Both the position numbers and the translations under genes were made by a program. Positions 48,731 to 57,322 of a stretch of DNA of 64,000 bases are shown here, piece by piece (the first letter of the stretch is position 1; each line of letters begins with the position of its first letter). Below the pieces are notes generated by a model. That model made no database searches, was not told where the DNA came from, and saw nothing but the letters and a program-made list of their open reading frames with translations. This stretch comes from Streptomyces filamentosus (lineage in GTDB: Bacteria > Actinomycetota > Actinomycetes > Streptomycetales > Streptomycetaceae). The stretch spans positions 86,001 to 150,000 of the forward strand of contig NZ_BNBE01000003.1 in assembly GCF_014654895.1 (NCBI RefSeq). The letters run 5' to 3'.

Positions 48731-49561
48731 GTGCCCCGTCTGTCTGAAGTCATCGCCGAGCTCGACGCCCTCTGGCCGCCCGAGCAGGCCGAGTCGTGGG
48801 ACGCCGTCGGCACCGTCTGCGGCGACCCCGACGCCGAGGTCACCCGCGTCCTCTTCGCCGTCGACCCCGTCCAGGAGATCGCCGACGAGGCCGTCGCCCT
48901 CGGCGCCGACCTGATCGTCACCCACCACCCGCTCTACCTGCGCGGGACGACGACGGTCGCGGCCGGCCACTTCAAGGGCCGCGTCGTGCACACCCTGATC
49001 AAGCACGACGTCGCCCTGCACGTCGCCCACACCAACGCCGACACCGCCGACCCCGGCGTCTCCGACGCCCTCGCCGGCGCCCTCGGCCTGCGCGTCACCG
49101 GCCCGCTCGTGCCCGAGAACGGCCTCGGCCGGATCTGCGAGCTCGACCACCCCGAGACCCTCGCCGACTTCGCCGCCCGCGCCGCGAAGCGGCTGCCCGC
49201 GACCGCGCAGGGCATCCGGGTCGCCGGCGACCCCGGCATGCTCCTGCGCCGCGTCGCCGTCAGCGGCGGCTCCGGCGACAGCCTCTTCGGCGCCGTGCGC
49301 GCGGCCGGCGTGGACGCCTTCCTCACCGCCGACCTGCGCCACCACCCCGTCTCCGAGGCCACCCAGGCCGCGTCCTCCTCGGGCCCGCTCGGCCTCGTCG
49401 ACGCCGCCCACTGGGCCACCGAGTGGCCCTGGTGCGAACAGGCCGCCGCACAGCTCGACACGATCTCCGACCGCCACGGCTGGGACCTCCGCGTCCACGT
49501 CTCGAAGACGGTCACCGACCCCTGGTCCTCCCACCACACCTCCCCTGGAGCCCCCAACTGA
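48731..49561 (+). CDS. Nif3-like dinuclear metal center protein
   Basis: 276 residues from GTG at 48731. The N-terminal metal site is DLIVTHHPLYLRG (His-His pair), then HVAHTNADTADPGV; the C-terminal half ends with FLTADLRHHPVSEA and GLVDAAHWATEWP (the GHxxxE-like site reads AAHWATE). The middle PII-like domain is the insertion often seen in actinobacteria. The family is often annotated as GTP cyclohydrolase I type 2, without firm evidence. It is the first gene of a unit with the zinc-ribbon and RNase H/CobC genes. Confidence 0.92.
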   Translation: MPRLSEVIAELDALWPPEQAESWDAVGTVCGDPDAEVTRVLFAVDPVQEIADEAVALGADLIVTHHPLYLRGTTTVAAGHFKGRVVHTLIKHDVALHVAHTNADTADPGVSDALAGALGLRVTGPLVPENGLGRICELDHPETLADFAARAAKRLPATAQGIRVAGDPGMLLRRVAVSGGSGDSLFGAVRAAGVDAFLTADLRHHPVSEATQAASSSGPLGLVDAAHWATEWPWCEQAAAQLDTISDRHGWDLRVHVSKTVTDPWSSHHTSPGAPN

Positions 49562-50301
49562 ACGCCGCGCCCGCCGACCAGATCCGCCTCCTCGACGTCC
49601 AGGCCCTGGACGTCCGCCTCCAGCAGCTCGCCCACAAGCGCAAGGCGCTGCCCGAGCACGCGGAGATCGAGGCGCTGACCAAGGACCTCACCCAGCTGCG
49701 CGACCTGCTCGTCGCCGCGCAGACCGAGGAGAGCGACTGCGCCCGCGAGCAGACCAAGGCCGAGCAGGACGTCGACCAGGTCCGCCAGCGCGCCGCCCGC
49801 GACCAGCAGCGCCTCGACTCCGGCGCCGTCTCCTCCCCGAAGGACCTGGAGAACCTCCAGCGCGAGATCACCTCCCTCGCCAAGCGCCAGGGCGACCTGG
49901 AAGAGGTCGTCCTGGAGGTGATGGAGCGCCGCGAGTCCGCCCAGGAGCGCGTCGGCGAGCTCACCGGCCGCGTCGACGCCGTCCAGGGCAAGGTCGACGA
50001 CGCCACCGGCCGCCGCGACGCCGCCCAGGCCGCCCTCGACGAGGAGGCCGCCGGCGTCGCCAAGGAGCGCGAGGTCGTCGCCGGCACCGTCCCGGCCGAC
50101 CTCCTCAAGCTGTACGACAAGCTCCGCGAGCAGCAGGGCGGCATCGGCGCGGCCCGCCTCTACCAGCGCAAGTGCGAGGGCTGCCACATCGAGCTCAACA
50201 TCACCGAGCTCAACGAGGTCCGCGCCGCCGCGAAGGACACGGTCGTGCGCTGCGAGAACTGCCGCCGGATCCTCGTCCGCACGGCGGAGTCCGGCCTGTA
50301 A
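49558..50301 (+). CDS. Coiled-coil protein with C4 zinc ribbon, likely CTG start
   Basis: 247 residues. Residues 10-190 form a long helical coiled coil (LQQLAHKRKALPEHAEIEALTKDL to VGELTGRVDAVQGKVDDAT). The end holds a C4 zinc ribbon: CEGCHIELN and RCENCRRILVR. This is the zf-RING_7 family, always next to Nif3 in actinobacteria. The conserved N-terminus NAAPADQIRLLDVQALDVRLQQL follows directly on CTG at 49558, which overlaps the Nif3 stop (CTGA). No ATG, GTG or TTG lies in frame near it. CTG as the initiator is the best explanation. Its role is unknown; the neighbours suggest nucleic acid metabolism. Confidence 0.88.
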   Translation: MNAAPADQIRLLDVQALDVRLQQLAHKRKALPEHAEIEALTKDLTQLRDLLVAAQTEESDCAREQTKAEQDVDQVRQRAARDQQRLDSGAVSSPKDLENLQREITSLAKRQGDLEEVVLEVMERRESAQERVGELTGRVDAVQGKVDDATGRRDAAQAALDEEAAGVAKEREVVAGTVPADLLKLYDKLREQQGGIGAARLYQRKCEGCHIELNITELNEVRAAAKDTVVRCENCRRILVRTAESGL

Positions 50302-51653
50302 TGCGCGAGCTCGTGGTCGAGGCGGACGGCGGCTCCCGGGGCAACCCGGGGCCCGCCGGCTACGGCGCCGTCGTCCTCGACCCGGCCACGGGCGAGACCC
50401 TCGCGGAGGCCGCCGGGTACATCGGCGTCGCGACCAACAACGTCGCCGAGTACAAGGGCCTCATCGCGGGCCTCCGCGCCGCCCTGGACCTGGCACCCGA
50501 CGCCGCGGTCCGGGTCAGGATGGACTCCAAGCTCGTCGTCGAGCAGATGTCCGGCCGCTGGAAGATCAAGCACCCGGACATGAAGCCCCTCGCGGCGGAG
50601 GCCGCCCGCGCCTTCCCCGCCGACCGGGTCTCCTACGAGTGGATCCCCCGCGAGCGCAACAAACACGCCGACCGCCTGGCCAACGAAGCCATGGACGCGG
50701 GCAAGCGCGGCGAACAGTGGTCCCCCCGCGACACCTCCGCGGCCCGCGACGCGGCGACCCTCCCACCCGAGGGTCCTCCGGGCGACGCCAAAGCGGGCGC
50801 GGCCCGAGCCCGAGCCGCTCTGACGACCGCGGCCACGCCCCCTCCGACCACCGGCGCCGCGCCCGAGGGCCCCGCCGTCCCGGCTGTGGGCAATCGTTCC
50901 GCAGGGCGGAACGGGTGGGCACAGCCCCCGGTGCCGGGCACCGGCGTCCAGGACCCGCCTGCTGCCGAGCCCGCACCGGCGCCCGCCCTCGCAGGTCCCG
51001 CGCCCGCAGGCCCCGCCCCCGACATGGCCGCCCCCGCGACCTTCGTCCTGCTCCGCCACGGCGAGACCGCGCTCACTCCCGAGAAGCGCTTCTCGGGCAG
51101 CGGGGGCTCGGACCCGGAGCTCTCCGAGGCGGGCCGCCGCCAGGCCGCCGCCGTCGCCGACGCGCTCGCCGCGAGAGGCACGGTCCAGCACGTCGTCAGC
51201 TCCCCCCTCGCCCGCTGCCGCCAGACCGCCGAGGCCGTCGCCGGCCGGCTCGGCCTGGACGTCGTGGTCGAACCGGGACTCCGCGAGACCGACTTCGGCG
51301 CCTGGGAGGGCCTCACCTTCGCGGAGGTCCGCGCGCGGTACCCGGAGGACATGGACGCCTGGCTCGCCTCCCCGAAGGCCGCCCCCACCGGCGGCGGCGA
51401 GAGCTTCGCGACCGTGGCCCGCCGGGTCGCCTCCGCCCGCGACCGGCTGGCCGCCGCGCACGCGGGCCGCACGGTCCTCCTCGTCAGCCACGTCACGCCC
51501 ATCAAGACCCTGGTCCGGCTGGCCCTCGGCGCCCCGCCGGAGTCGCTGTTCAAGATGGAACTGTCGGCCGCCTCGCTCTCCGCCGTCGCCTACTACGCCG
51601 ACGGCAACGCCTCCGTGCGCCTCCTCAACGACACCTCGCACCTCAGGCGCTGA
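50301..51653 (+). CDS. Bifunctional RNase H / histidine phosphatase (CobC-like)
   Basis: 450 residues; its ATG overlaps the previous stop (TAATG). Residues 1-135 form RNase HI (ELVVEADGGSRGNPGPAGYGAVV, NNVAEYKGL, RVRMDSKLVVEQM, with the acidic active-site residues). A Pro/Ala linker follows. Residues about 245-450 form a histidine phosphatase of the phosphoglycerate mutase fold (FVLLRHGETALT with catalytic His, then RETDFGAWEGLTFAEV). The arrangement equals mycobacterial Rv2228c, where the phosphatase part can act as alpha-ribazole phosphatase in B12 synthesis. The fusion is normal for actinobacteria. It complements the B12 uptake operon of this window only by theme. Confidence 0.95.
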   Translation: MRELVVEADGGSRGNPGPAGYGAVVLDPATGETLAEAAGYIGVATNNVAEYKGLIAGLRAALDLAPDAAVRVRMDSKLVVEQMSGRWKIKHPDMKPLAAEAARAFPADRVSYEWIPRERNKHADRLANEAMDAGKRGEQWSPRDTSAARDAATLPPEGPPGDAKAGAARARAALTTAATPPPTTGAAPEGPAVPAVGNRSAGRNGWAQPPVPGTGVQDPPAAEPAPAPALAGPAPAGPAPDMAAPATFVLLRHGETALTPEKRFSGSGGSDPELSEAGRRQAAAVADALAARGTVQHVVSSPLARCRQTAEAVAGRLGLDVVVEPGLRETDFGAWEGLTFAEVRARYPEDMDAWLASPKAAPTGGGESFATVARRVASARDRLAAAHAGRTVLLVSHVTPIKTLVRLALGAPPESLFKMELSAASLSAVAYYADGNASVRLLNDTSHLRR

Positions 51654-51718
51654 GCACCCGGCTCCGCACCCGGGCAAATCGGTGGCGGCCGCGCCCCCAC
51701 CCGTACCACCATCTCCGC

Positions 51719-52591
51719 ATGAGCTGGCACTTCACCTCCGAGCCGGAGACCTTCCGCGCCGTCGCGGGCGCGTTCCTGGAGGCCGACCCGGTCCGCAACG
51801 CCCTGGTGCTGACCCTGGCGGACGGGGCCCGCCAGCTCGGCTGGTGGACCGGCCGGGACGGCGCCGTGACCGGCGTCCTCGCCGAATCCCCGCCCGGCGC
51901 CGTGTCCCTGGGCGCCCTGCCCGTCGAGGCGGCCCGGGCGCTGGCCCCGGCCCTGCCGGACGGCGCCGGCCTGCGGGAGCTGCGCGGCGAGACGGCGGCG
52001 GTGGAGGCGTACACGACGGCACACGAAAAGACGCACGGGAAGACGCACGGGAAGCCGCGGACGCCCGGCGAAACCCCCGCGCCCGCCCCCGGCCTCCTCA
52101 CCCGCACCCGCCTCTTCCGCCTGGGTGAGCTCGTCCCGCCGGACCCGGCCCCGCCCGGCCGCGCCCGCCCCGCCACCGAGGCGGACCTCCCGCTCCTGCG
52201 CGACTGGACCACCGACTTCGTCCGCGACATCGGCGAGGAACCCGCCGCGGACCACACCGGCCCCCTCACCGAGCGGATCACCGAGGGCCGCCTCCACCTC
52301 TGGGAGGCGCCCGACGGCCGCCCGGTGTCGATGGCCGCCCGCTCCCGCACGACCGGGGGCCAGACCCGCGTCCACCTCGTCTACACCCCGCCCGCCGACC
52401 GCGGCCGCGGCCACGCCGCCGGCGTCACCGCCTCGATCACCCGTGCCGCCCTCGCCTCCGGGGCCCCGCAGGTCGTCCTCTTCACCGACCTCGCCAACCC
52501 CACCAGCAACGCCCTCTACCGGCGCCTCGGCTACCGTCCGGTGACCGATCACCTCGGCGTCCGCTTCACCGGCCCGGCACCCCGGCCGTAG
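51719..52591 (+). CDS. GNAT family N-acetyltransferase
   Basis: 290 residues. The N-terminal half is an unassigned domain (MSWHFTSEPETFRAVAGAFLEADPVRNALVLTLAD). After a Lys/Thr/Gly-rich stretch with a duplicated HGKT unit (KTHGKTHGKPR), the C-terminal half is GNAT: RARPATEADLPLLRDWT, VHLVYTPPADRGRGHAAGVTASITRAAL (acetyl-CoA binding loop) and VVLFTDLANPTSNALYRRLGYRPV. The overlap with the convergent KDPG aldolase is 26 bases. Substrate unknown. Confidence 0.9.
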   Translation: MSWHFTSEPETFRAVAGAFLEADPVRNALVLTLADGARQLGWWTGRDGAVTGVLAESPPGAVSLGALPVEAARALAPALPDGAGLRELRGETAAVEAYTTAHEKTHGKTHGKPRTPGETPAPAPGLLTRTRLFRLGELVPPDPAPPGRARPATEADLPLLRDWTTDFVRDIGEEPAADHTGPLTERITEGRLHLWEAPDGRPVSMAARSRTTGGQTRVHLVYTPPADRGRGHAAGVTASITRAALASGAPQVVLFTDLANPTSNALYRRLGYRPVTDHLGVRFTGPAPRP

Positions 52592-53225
52592 GCGCCCGCA
52601 GCCCCGCCGCCCCACGGGCCAGCGCCTCCACCCGTCCCCAGTCGCGGGCGGCGAGGGCGTCCGGCGGCAGCATCCAGGTGCCGCCGACGCAGGCGACGTT
52701 CGGCAGGGCGAGGTAGGCGGGGGCGGAGGCGGCCGTGACGCCGCCGGTCGGGCAGAAACGGGCCTGCGGCAGCGGACCCGCCAGGGACTTCAGGTACGGC
52801 ACGCCGCCCGCCGCCTCCGCGGGGAAGAACTTCAGCTCCGTGACGCCCTCCTCCAGGAGGGCCAGCACCTCGGAGGCGGTCGAGACGCCCGGCAGGAACG
52901 GCACGCCCGAGTCCCGCAGCGCCCCGAGCAGCCGCCCCGAGCACCCCGGACTCACCAGGAACCGCGCCCCGGCCCGTACCGCGTCCGCCGCACCGGCCGC
53001 CGAGACCACCGTCCCCGCCCCGACCACCGCCTCCGGCACCTCGGCCGCGACCGCCCGCACCGCGTCGAGCGCGGCGGGGGTGCGCAGGGTGATCTCGATC
53101 AGCGGCAGCCCGCCGGCCACCAGGGCGCGGGCCAGCGGCACCGCGTCGGCGGCGTCCTCGACCACCACCACGGGGACGACGGGGACGTGCGGGGCGAGCG
53201 CGAGGAGACCGGGGGTGAGGGACAT
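52566..53225 (-). CDS. eda: 2-dehydro-3-deoxy-6-phosphogluconate aldolase (KDPG/KHG type)
   Basis: 219 residues. PVVPVVVVEDAADAVPLARALVAGGLPLIEITLRTPAALDAV, then EAVVGAGTV, then FLVSPGCSGRLLGAL, VPFLPGVSTASEVLALLEEGVTELKFFPAEAAGGVPYLKSLAGPLPQARFCPTGGV: the catalytic Glu (EITLRT) and Schiff-base Lys (ELKFFPAE) are present. It cleaves KDPG to pyruvate and glyceraldehyde-3-phosphate. It appears alone. The upstream region has alternating GCAAC/GTTGC half-sites suitable for an IclR-type regulator. Confidence 0.95.
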   Translation of the reverse strand: MSLTPGLLALAPHVPVVPVVVVEDAADAVPLARALVAGGLPLIEITLRTPAALDAVRAVAAEVPEAVVGAGTVVSAAGAADAVRAGARFLVSPGCSGRLLGALRDSGVPFLPGVSTASEVLALLEEGVTELKFFPAEAAGGVPYLKSLAGPLPQARFCPTGGVTAASAPAYLALPNVACVGGTWMLPPDALAARDWGRVEALARGAAGLRAPTAGVPGR

Positions 53226-53256
53226 GCCCTCATCCTGACCGGCGCCACCAACTACC

Positions 53257-53282
53257 GCAACGACCGTTGCGCATGCTGCAAC
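53257..53282. promoter_or_regulatory. GCAAC/GTTGC half-site cluster before the KDPG aldolase gene
   Basis: Three half-sites alternate: GCAAC (53257), GTTGC (53266) and GCAAC (53278). Symmetric pairs of this kind are common operators of IclR-family regulators of sugar acid use. It lies 32 bases before the minus-strand start at 53225. Confidence 0.45.
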
Positions 53283-53358
53283 AGCAGCTCAGTGGATCTC
53301 GTTTGCAGCAGCTCAGCGGATCCCGTCCACCAGCAGTTCAGTGGATCTCGTCCACCAG
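53279..53358 (-). repeat. 25-bp tandem repeat covering the stop codon of yaaA
   Basis: About three copies of a 25-bp unit run from inside the last codons of yaaA (VDEIH stop) into the spacer. Each copy carries its own TGA. The gene end has been duplicated without changing the protein. Confidence 0.75.
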
Positions 53359-54105
53359 CACGTCCAGCGCCCCCGCCTTCGCCCCGGTCTCCACCACGTA
53401 CCCGAGCCCCCGCAGCGCCTCCACCAGCTCCGCGGGCGTCCCGGGGACCGCGCCCGACTCCAGCAGGCTCCGCACGATCCGCCCCTTGGTCGCCTTGTTG
53501 AAGTGGCTGACCACCTTCCGGGTCGGCGCGTGCAGCACCCGTACCGTCGCGGTCCGCGCCGCCACCTCGCCCTTCGGCCGCCACGCCGTCGCGTACGCCG
53601 ACGAGCGCAGGTCCAGCACCAGCCCGTCCCCGGCCGCCTCCGGCAGCACCGACGCCATCGCGCCCCGCCAGTGCGCCCCCAGCGCGCCGAGCCCCGGCAG
53701 CTTCACCCCCATCGAGCAGCGGTACGACGGGATCCGGTCCGTCACCCGCACCGCGCCCCACAGCCCGGAGAAGACCAGCAGCGAGGCCCCGGCCCGCTCC
53801 CGGGCGGCCGCGTCCAGCGTGGCCAGGCCCAGCGCGTCGTACAGCACCCCGGTGTAGACCTCCCCGGCCGGCCGGGCGCCGGCCGTGCGCAGCCCGACGT
53901 TCTTCGCGACCTCGCCGCGCAGTCCCTCGCTCAGCCCCAGCACCTCGCGCGCCTTCTCCTCGTCGGCGGCGCACAGCTCGACCAGCTCGTCCAGGACGGC
54001 CGCCCGCGCCTCCGCGAGCCCCGGCAGCGACAGCGACTCCGGCTTGAGCGGCGCCCCGGACCCGGAGGACGCCTTGCCTTCGGAGGGCGGCAGCAGCACG
54101 AGCAC
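53338..54105 (-). CDS. yaaA: Peroxide stress protein YaaA (DUF328)
   Basis: 255 residues, beginning MLVLLPPSEGKASSGSGAPL, the family signature. Later: VYTGVLYDALGLATLDAAARERAGASLLVFSGLWGAVRVTDRIPSYRCSMGVKLPGLGAL (conserved RxPxYRxxMG core), DLRSSAYA and KVVSHFNKATKGRIVRSLLE. YaaA reduces free iron and DNA damage during oxidative stress in E. coli. It is of normal length and monocistronic, with a stop inside a tandem repeat. Confidence 0.95.
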   Translation of the reverse strand: MLVLLPPSEGKASSGSGAPLKPESLSLPGLAEARAAVLDELVELCAADEEKAREVLGLSEGLRGEVAKNVGLRTAGARPAGEVYTGVLYDALGLATLDAAARERAGASLLVFSGLWGAVRVTDRIPSYRCSMGVKLPGLGALGAHWRGAMASVLPEAAGDGLVLDLRSSAYATAWRPKGEVAARTATVRVLHAPTRKVVSHFNKATKGRIVRSLLESGAVPGTPAELVEALRGLGYVVETGAKAGALDVLVDEIH

Positions 54106-54253
54106 GGTGGTTCTCCTTCATACGTACGCGAACGGGGATGCGGCCCCGACCAGCCAGCGTACGAGGTCCGGAGCCCCCCTCCACGACATCGCCCCCGCCC
54201 CCCACCCGCCCCACGACGTGCCGCCCCCCGTCCCCCGCCCTACGCTCGGTTCC

Positions 54254-55702
54254 ATGCCCCGCCGCCACATCCACGTGACCGGCGCAGCCGAGGCTCCGCT
54301 GCGGGCCGCCCTGCGCGCACTCCGTACCGGGCTCGCGGTCCCCGAGGGCTTCCCGCCCGACGTGCTCGCCGAGGCCGAGGCCGCCGCGAAGAACCCGCGG
54401 CTCCCCGCGGACGACGCCACCGACCTGCCGTTCCTCACCATCGACCCGCCCACCTCCACCGACCTCGACCAGGCCGTGCACCTGGCCCGGCGGGCCGACG
54501 GCGGCTACCGCGTCCACTACGCCATCGCCGACGTCGCCGCCTTCGTCGCGCCCGGCGGGGCGATCGACGCCGAGGCCCACCGGCGGGTCCTCACCCTCTA
54601 CTTCCCCGACGGCAAGGTGCCCCTCCACCCGCCGGTCCTCTCCGAGGGCGCCGCCAGCCTGCTGCCCGGCGAGCCCCGCCCGGCCCTGCTCTGGCGCGTC
54701 GACCTCGACGCCGAGGGCCGCCGCGTCGCCACCGACCTGCGCCGCGCCCTGGTCCGCAGCCGCGCCAAGCTCGACTACGCCACCGTCCAGCGGCAGATCG
54801 ACTCCGGCACCGCCGAGGAACCCCTCGCCCTGCTCCGCGACATCGGCCGGCTCCGCGAGGAGCGCGAGGTCGAGCGCGGCGGGATCTCCCTCGGCGTCCC
54901 CGAACAGGAGATCGTCGAGGTCCCCGGCGGCCACGGCTACACCCTCGCCTACCGGGCGCCGCTGCCCGCCGAGGGCTGGAACGCGCAGATCTCCCTCCTC
55001 ACCGGCATGGCCGCCGCCGACCTCATGACCGCCGCCGGCACCGGCATCCTGCGGACCCTGCCGGTCGCCCCCGACGGCGCCGTCGCCCGGCTCCGCCGCT
55101 CCGCCCAGGCCCTCGGCGTCGACTGGCCGCACCACGTGCCGTACGCGGAGGTGGTCAGGAACGCCGACCCCACCGACCCGCGCCAGGCCGCCTTCCTCCA
55201 GGAGTGCACCACCCTGCTGCGCGGCGCCGGCTACACCGTCTTCACCGACGGGAAACTGCCCGACCCGGCGGTGCACGCGGCCGTCGCCGACGAGTACACC
55301 CACTGCACGGCCCCGCTGCGCCGCCTCGTCGACCGGTACGCCTCCGAGCTGTGCGTGGCGGCGGTCGCCGGGCACGAGCCGCCCGAGTGGGTGCGGGCCG
55401 CACTGCCGCACCTCCCCGACGAGATGGCCGCCGGCGCGCGCCGCGCGGGCACCGTCGAGCGGGAGTCCGTCGACGTCGTGGAGGCGGCGCTGCTCAGCGG
55501 CCGGGTCGGCGAACTCTTCGACGCGTACGTGATCGACGTCAAGGAGCGCGAACCCTCCGTCGGCACCGTCCACCTCGACGACCCGGCGGTCGTCGCCCGC
55601 GTCCAGGGCGGCACGGCGCCGCTGCCGCTGGGGCAGTGGATGCGGGTCAGGCTGTCGGAAGCGGATCCGGGCCGGGCGAAGGTGCTGTTCGCTCCCGCGT
55701 GA
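54254..55702 (+). CDS. RNB-domain 3'-5' exoribonuclease (RNase II/R family)
   Basis: 482 residues. The catalytic core has FLTIDPPTSTDLDQAVHLARRADGGYRVHYAIADVAAFVAPGG (Asp cluster binding metal; the ASTxDxDD motif reads STDLDQA). Later come TLYFPDGKVPLHPPVLSEGAASLLPGEPRPALLWRVDLD and YTHCTAPLRRLVDRYASEL, the RNB end. It lacks the N-terminal cold-shock and C-terminal S1 domains of full RNase R, which is common for the short actinobacterial form. Its 3' end overlaps the convergent membrane-protein gene by 56 bases. Confidence 0.93.
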   Translation: MPRRHIHVTGAAEAPLRAALRALRTGLAVPEGFPPDVLAEAEAAAKNPRLPADDATDLPFLTIDPPTSTDLDQAVHLARRADGGYRVHYAIADVAAFVAPGGAIDAEAHRRVLTLYFPDGKVPLHPPVLSEGAASLLPGEPRPALLWRVDLDAEGRRVATDLRRALVRSRAKLDYATVQRQIDSGTAEEPLALLRDIGRLREEREVERGGISLGVPEQEIVEVPGGHGYTLAYRAPLPAEGWNAQISLLTGMAAADLMTAAGTGILRTLPVAPDGAVARLRRSAQALGVDWPHHVPYAEVVRNADPTDPRQAAFLQECTTLLRGAGYTVFTDGKLPDPAVHAAVADEYTHCTAPLRRLVDRYASELCVAAVAGHEPPEWVRAALPHLPDEMAAGARRAGTVERESVDVVEAALLSGRVGELFDAYVIDVKEREPSVGTVHLDDPAVVARVQGGTAPLPLGQWMRVRLSEADPGRAKVLFAPA

Positions 55703-56519
55703 CGGCGACGGCGTCGCGCACCGCCTCGTACAGCGCCTTCGGGTCGTCGGCGTGCAGCCGCACGGTCGTCACGGGCCGCCCCCGGCCGAGCAGCCCGACC
55801 ACCTCCACCGGTGCGGACAGCTCAAGGGTGACGGAGGTCCGCGACCCGACGTCCAGGTTGAGCTCGCCCTCCCGCTTCTCATGGGTGAAACGGTTCTCCT
55901 GCCGGACGGCCGCGATCCGCTCCAACGGCACGTCCACGTCCACGTGGGCCGCCCGCCGGACCCGCAGCCGCCCGCCGCCGAGCACGTGCGGCCGGGTCAC
56001 GGACGCCGCGTGCAGCCCGAGGACGAAGAGGACCGTGTACGCGTCGAGGACGAACACGACCGCGTGCACCACCGGCCACTCGGCCAGCAGCCACGACATC
56101 CCGACCGTCTCGACCAGGCAGACGAACGCGAAGCCGTACATCAGGGCGGCCTGGTCCCGGGCGTGCGGGAACACCCCCTCCGCGCCCTCCGTCCCGTGCC
56201 GCCGCCGCGCCACCCACCGCCCCAGCCCCGCCAGCAGCGCCAGCTCGTGCCCGACCAGCCGCAGCACCCTCTCCGGTACGAGCTCCGCCAGCGCCTCCCG
56301 CCGCGACAGTCCCCGCCGCCGCAGCCGCAGCCACACGACCCCCTCGGCGGCGAGCAGCGCCGCCACCACCGCCTCCCCGCCGACCAGCACCCCCTCCGGC
56401 ACCCGCACCCCGCCGAGCAGCAGCCCGAACAGCACCAGCTCGGCGGGCAGCGCGGCGTACGCGACCGCCCTCGGCACCCGCGTCACGACCCCCCGCTCAC
56501 GCCCGCCCACGACCCTCAT
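55647..56519 (-). CDS. Membrane protein, function unknown
   Basis: About 290 residues from ATG at 56519; GGGGTGAG lies before it. Four to five hydrophobic segments (AVAYAALPAELVLFGLLLGG, VVAALLAAEGVVWL, ALMYGFAFVCLVETVGMSWLL, VVHAVVFVLDAYTVLFVLGL) are followed by a cytosolic beta-rich domain of about 100 residues with LDVGSRTSVTLELSAPVEVVGLLGRG. The start overlaps the end of the MerR gene by 22 bases, so the two are coupled. It is probably the target or partner of that regulator. No family recognised. Confidence 0.78.
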   Translation of the reverse strand: MRVVGGRERGVVTRVPRAVAYAALPAELVLFGLLLGGVRVPEGVLVGGEAVVAALLAAEGVVWLRLRRRGLSRREALAELVPERVLRLVGHELALLAGLGRWVARRRHGTEGAEGVFPHARDQAALMYGFAFVCLVETVGMSWLLAEWPVVHAVVFVLDAYTVLFVLGLHAASVTRPHVLGGGRLRVRRAAHVDVDVPLERIAAVRQENRFTHEKREGELNLDVGSRTSVTLELSAPVEVVGLLGRGRPVTTVRLHADDPKALYEAVRDAVAVTRERTAPSPGPDPLPTA

Positions 56520-57315
56520 CCCGCTCACCCCTCCCACGATCCCCACTCCCGCCCCGACCCCCGCCCCGACCCCCGTCATGGCGCTCCGCCACCAGCCCGA
56601 TCGCCCTCCGCACGGCCGCCGCCTGGGCCGGCGCGAGCTCCGCGAAGAACACGTCCGCGAGCCCGCCCGACCCCTCCGCCGGCAGCGCGAAGCCGCCGAT
56701 CCCGTCCGGCAGCACGCCGGCCAGCGCCCGCGCCGCCTCCTCCACCCGGGGATCCCCGGTCCCGGCGTCGACGAGCGCGTCGAGCAGCCCGTAGACGTGC
56801 CCGGCACCGCCCGCGACCTCGTGCATCAGCCCCATCAGCCGGGCGCGCTCCGCCTCCGGCACCACCGTGTCGAGCAGGGAGAGGATCTCCCGGTCCTTCA
56901 CGGCCATCGGCGAGTCCGGCAGCTCGCCCACCCCGGCGAGCAGCGCCGCCAGCTCCGGCGACACGGGCCCCTCGGCGGTGAGCCGCCCGGCCCGCGCCGC
57001 GTCGAGCAGCCCCGCGAGCCGCGCCCGCCGTTCCCGGACCACCGCCTCCTGCCGGGCGAGATCGGCGTCCAGCTCCTCCAGTACCTCCACGAGCTCCCGC
57101 CCCGCATCGCCGGCGAGCACGTCCCGCACCTCGTCGAGGCCGAGCCCCAGCTCGGTCAGCCGCCGCACCCGGGCGAGCAGCACCGCGTCCCGGATCCCGT
57201 ACTCCCGGTAGCCGTTGGCCCGCCGCGCGGGTTCGGGCAGCAGCCCCAGATGGTGGTAGTGCCGCACCGCCCGGGGCGTGACCCCGACGAGCGCGGCGAT
57301 CTCGCCGATGCGCAT
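56497..57315 (-). CDS. MerR-family transcriptional regulator
   Basis: 272 residues: MRIGEIAALVGVTPRAVRHYHHLGLLPEPARRANGYREYGIRDAVLLARVRRLTELGLGLDEVRDVL is the MerR winged helix-turn-helix. A helical region and a long effector domain follow, ending in a Gly/Arg-rich tail (residues 245-272). It is longer than MerR itself, like the drug- or ligand-sensing members. Upstream, the promoter has a 19-bp spacer, typical of MerR-controlled promoters. It likely activates its own unit, including the membrane protein. Confidence 0.9.
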   Translation of the reverse strand: MRIGEIAALVGVTPRAVRHYHHLGLLPEPARRANGYREYGIRDAVLLARVRRLTELGLGLDEVRDVLAGDAGRELVEVLEELDADLARQEAVVRERRARLAGLLDAARAGRLTAEGPVSPELAALLAGVGELPDSPMAVKDREILSLLDTVVPEAERARLMGLMHEVAGGAGHVYGLLDALVDAGTGDPRVEEAARALAGVLPDGIGGFALPAEGSGGLADVFFAELAPAQAAAVRRAIGLVAERHDGGRGGGRGGSGDRGRGERDEGRGRA

Positions 57316-57322
57316 GCCCCCC

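Noticed and set aside
46214..49537. A 1107-residue minus-strand open frame
   Set aside because: Only its last third (from 47383) looks like a protein. The rest is antisense to the siderophore-binding and Nif3 genes, which have clear family motifs.
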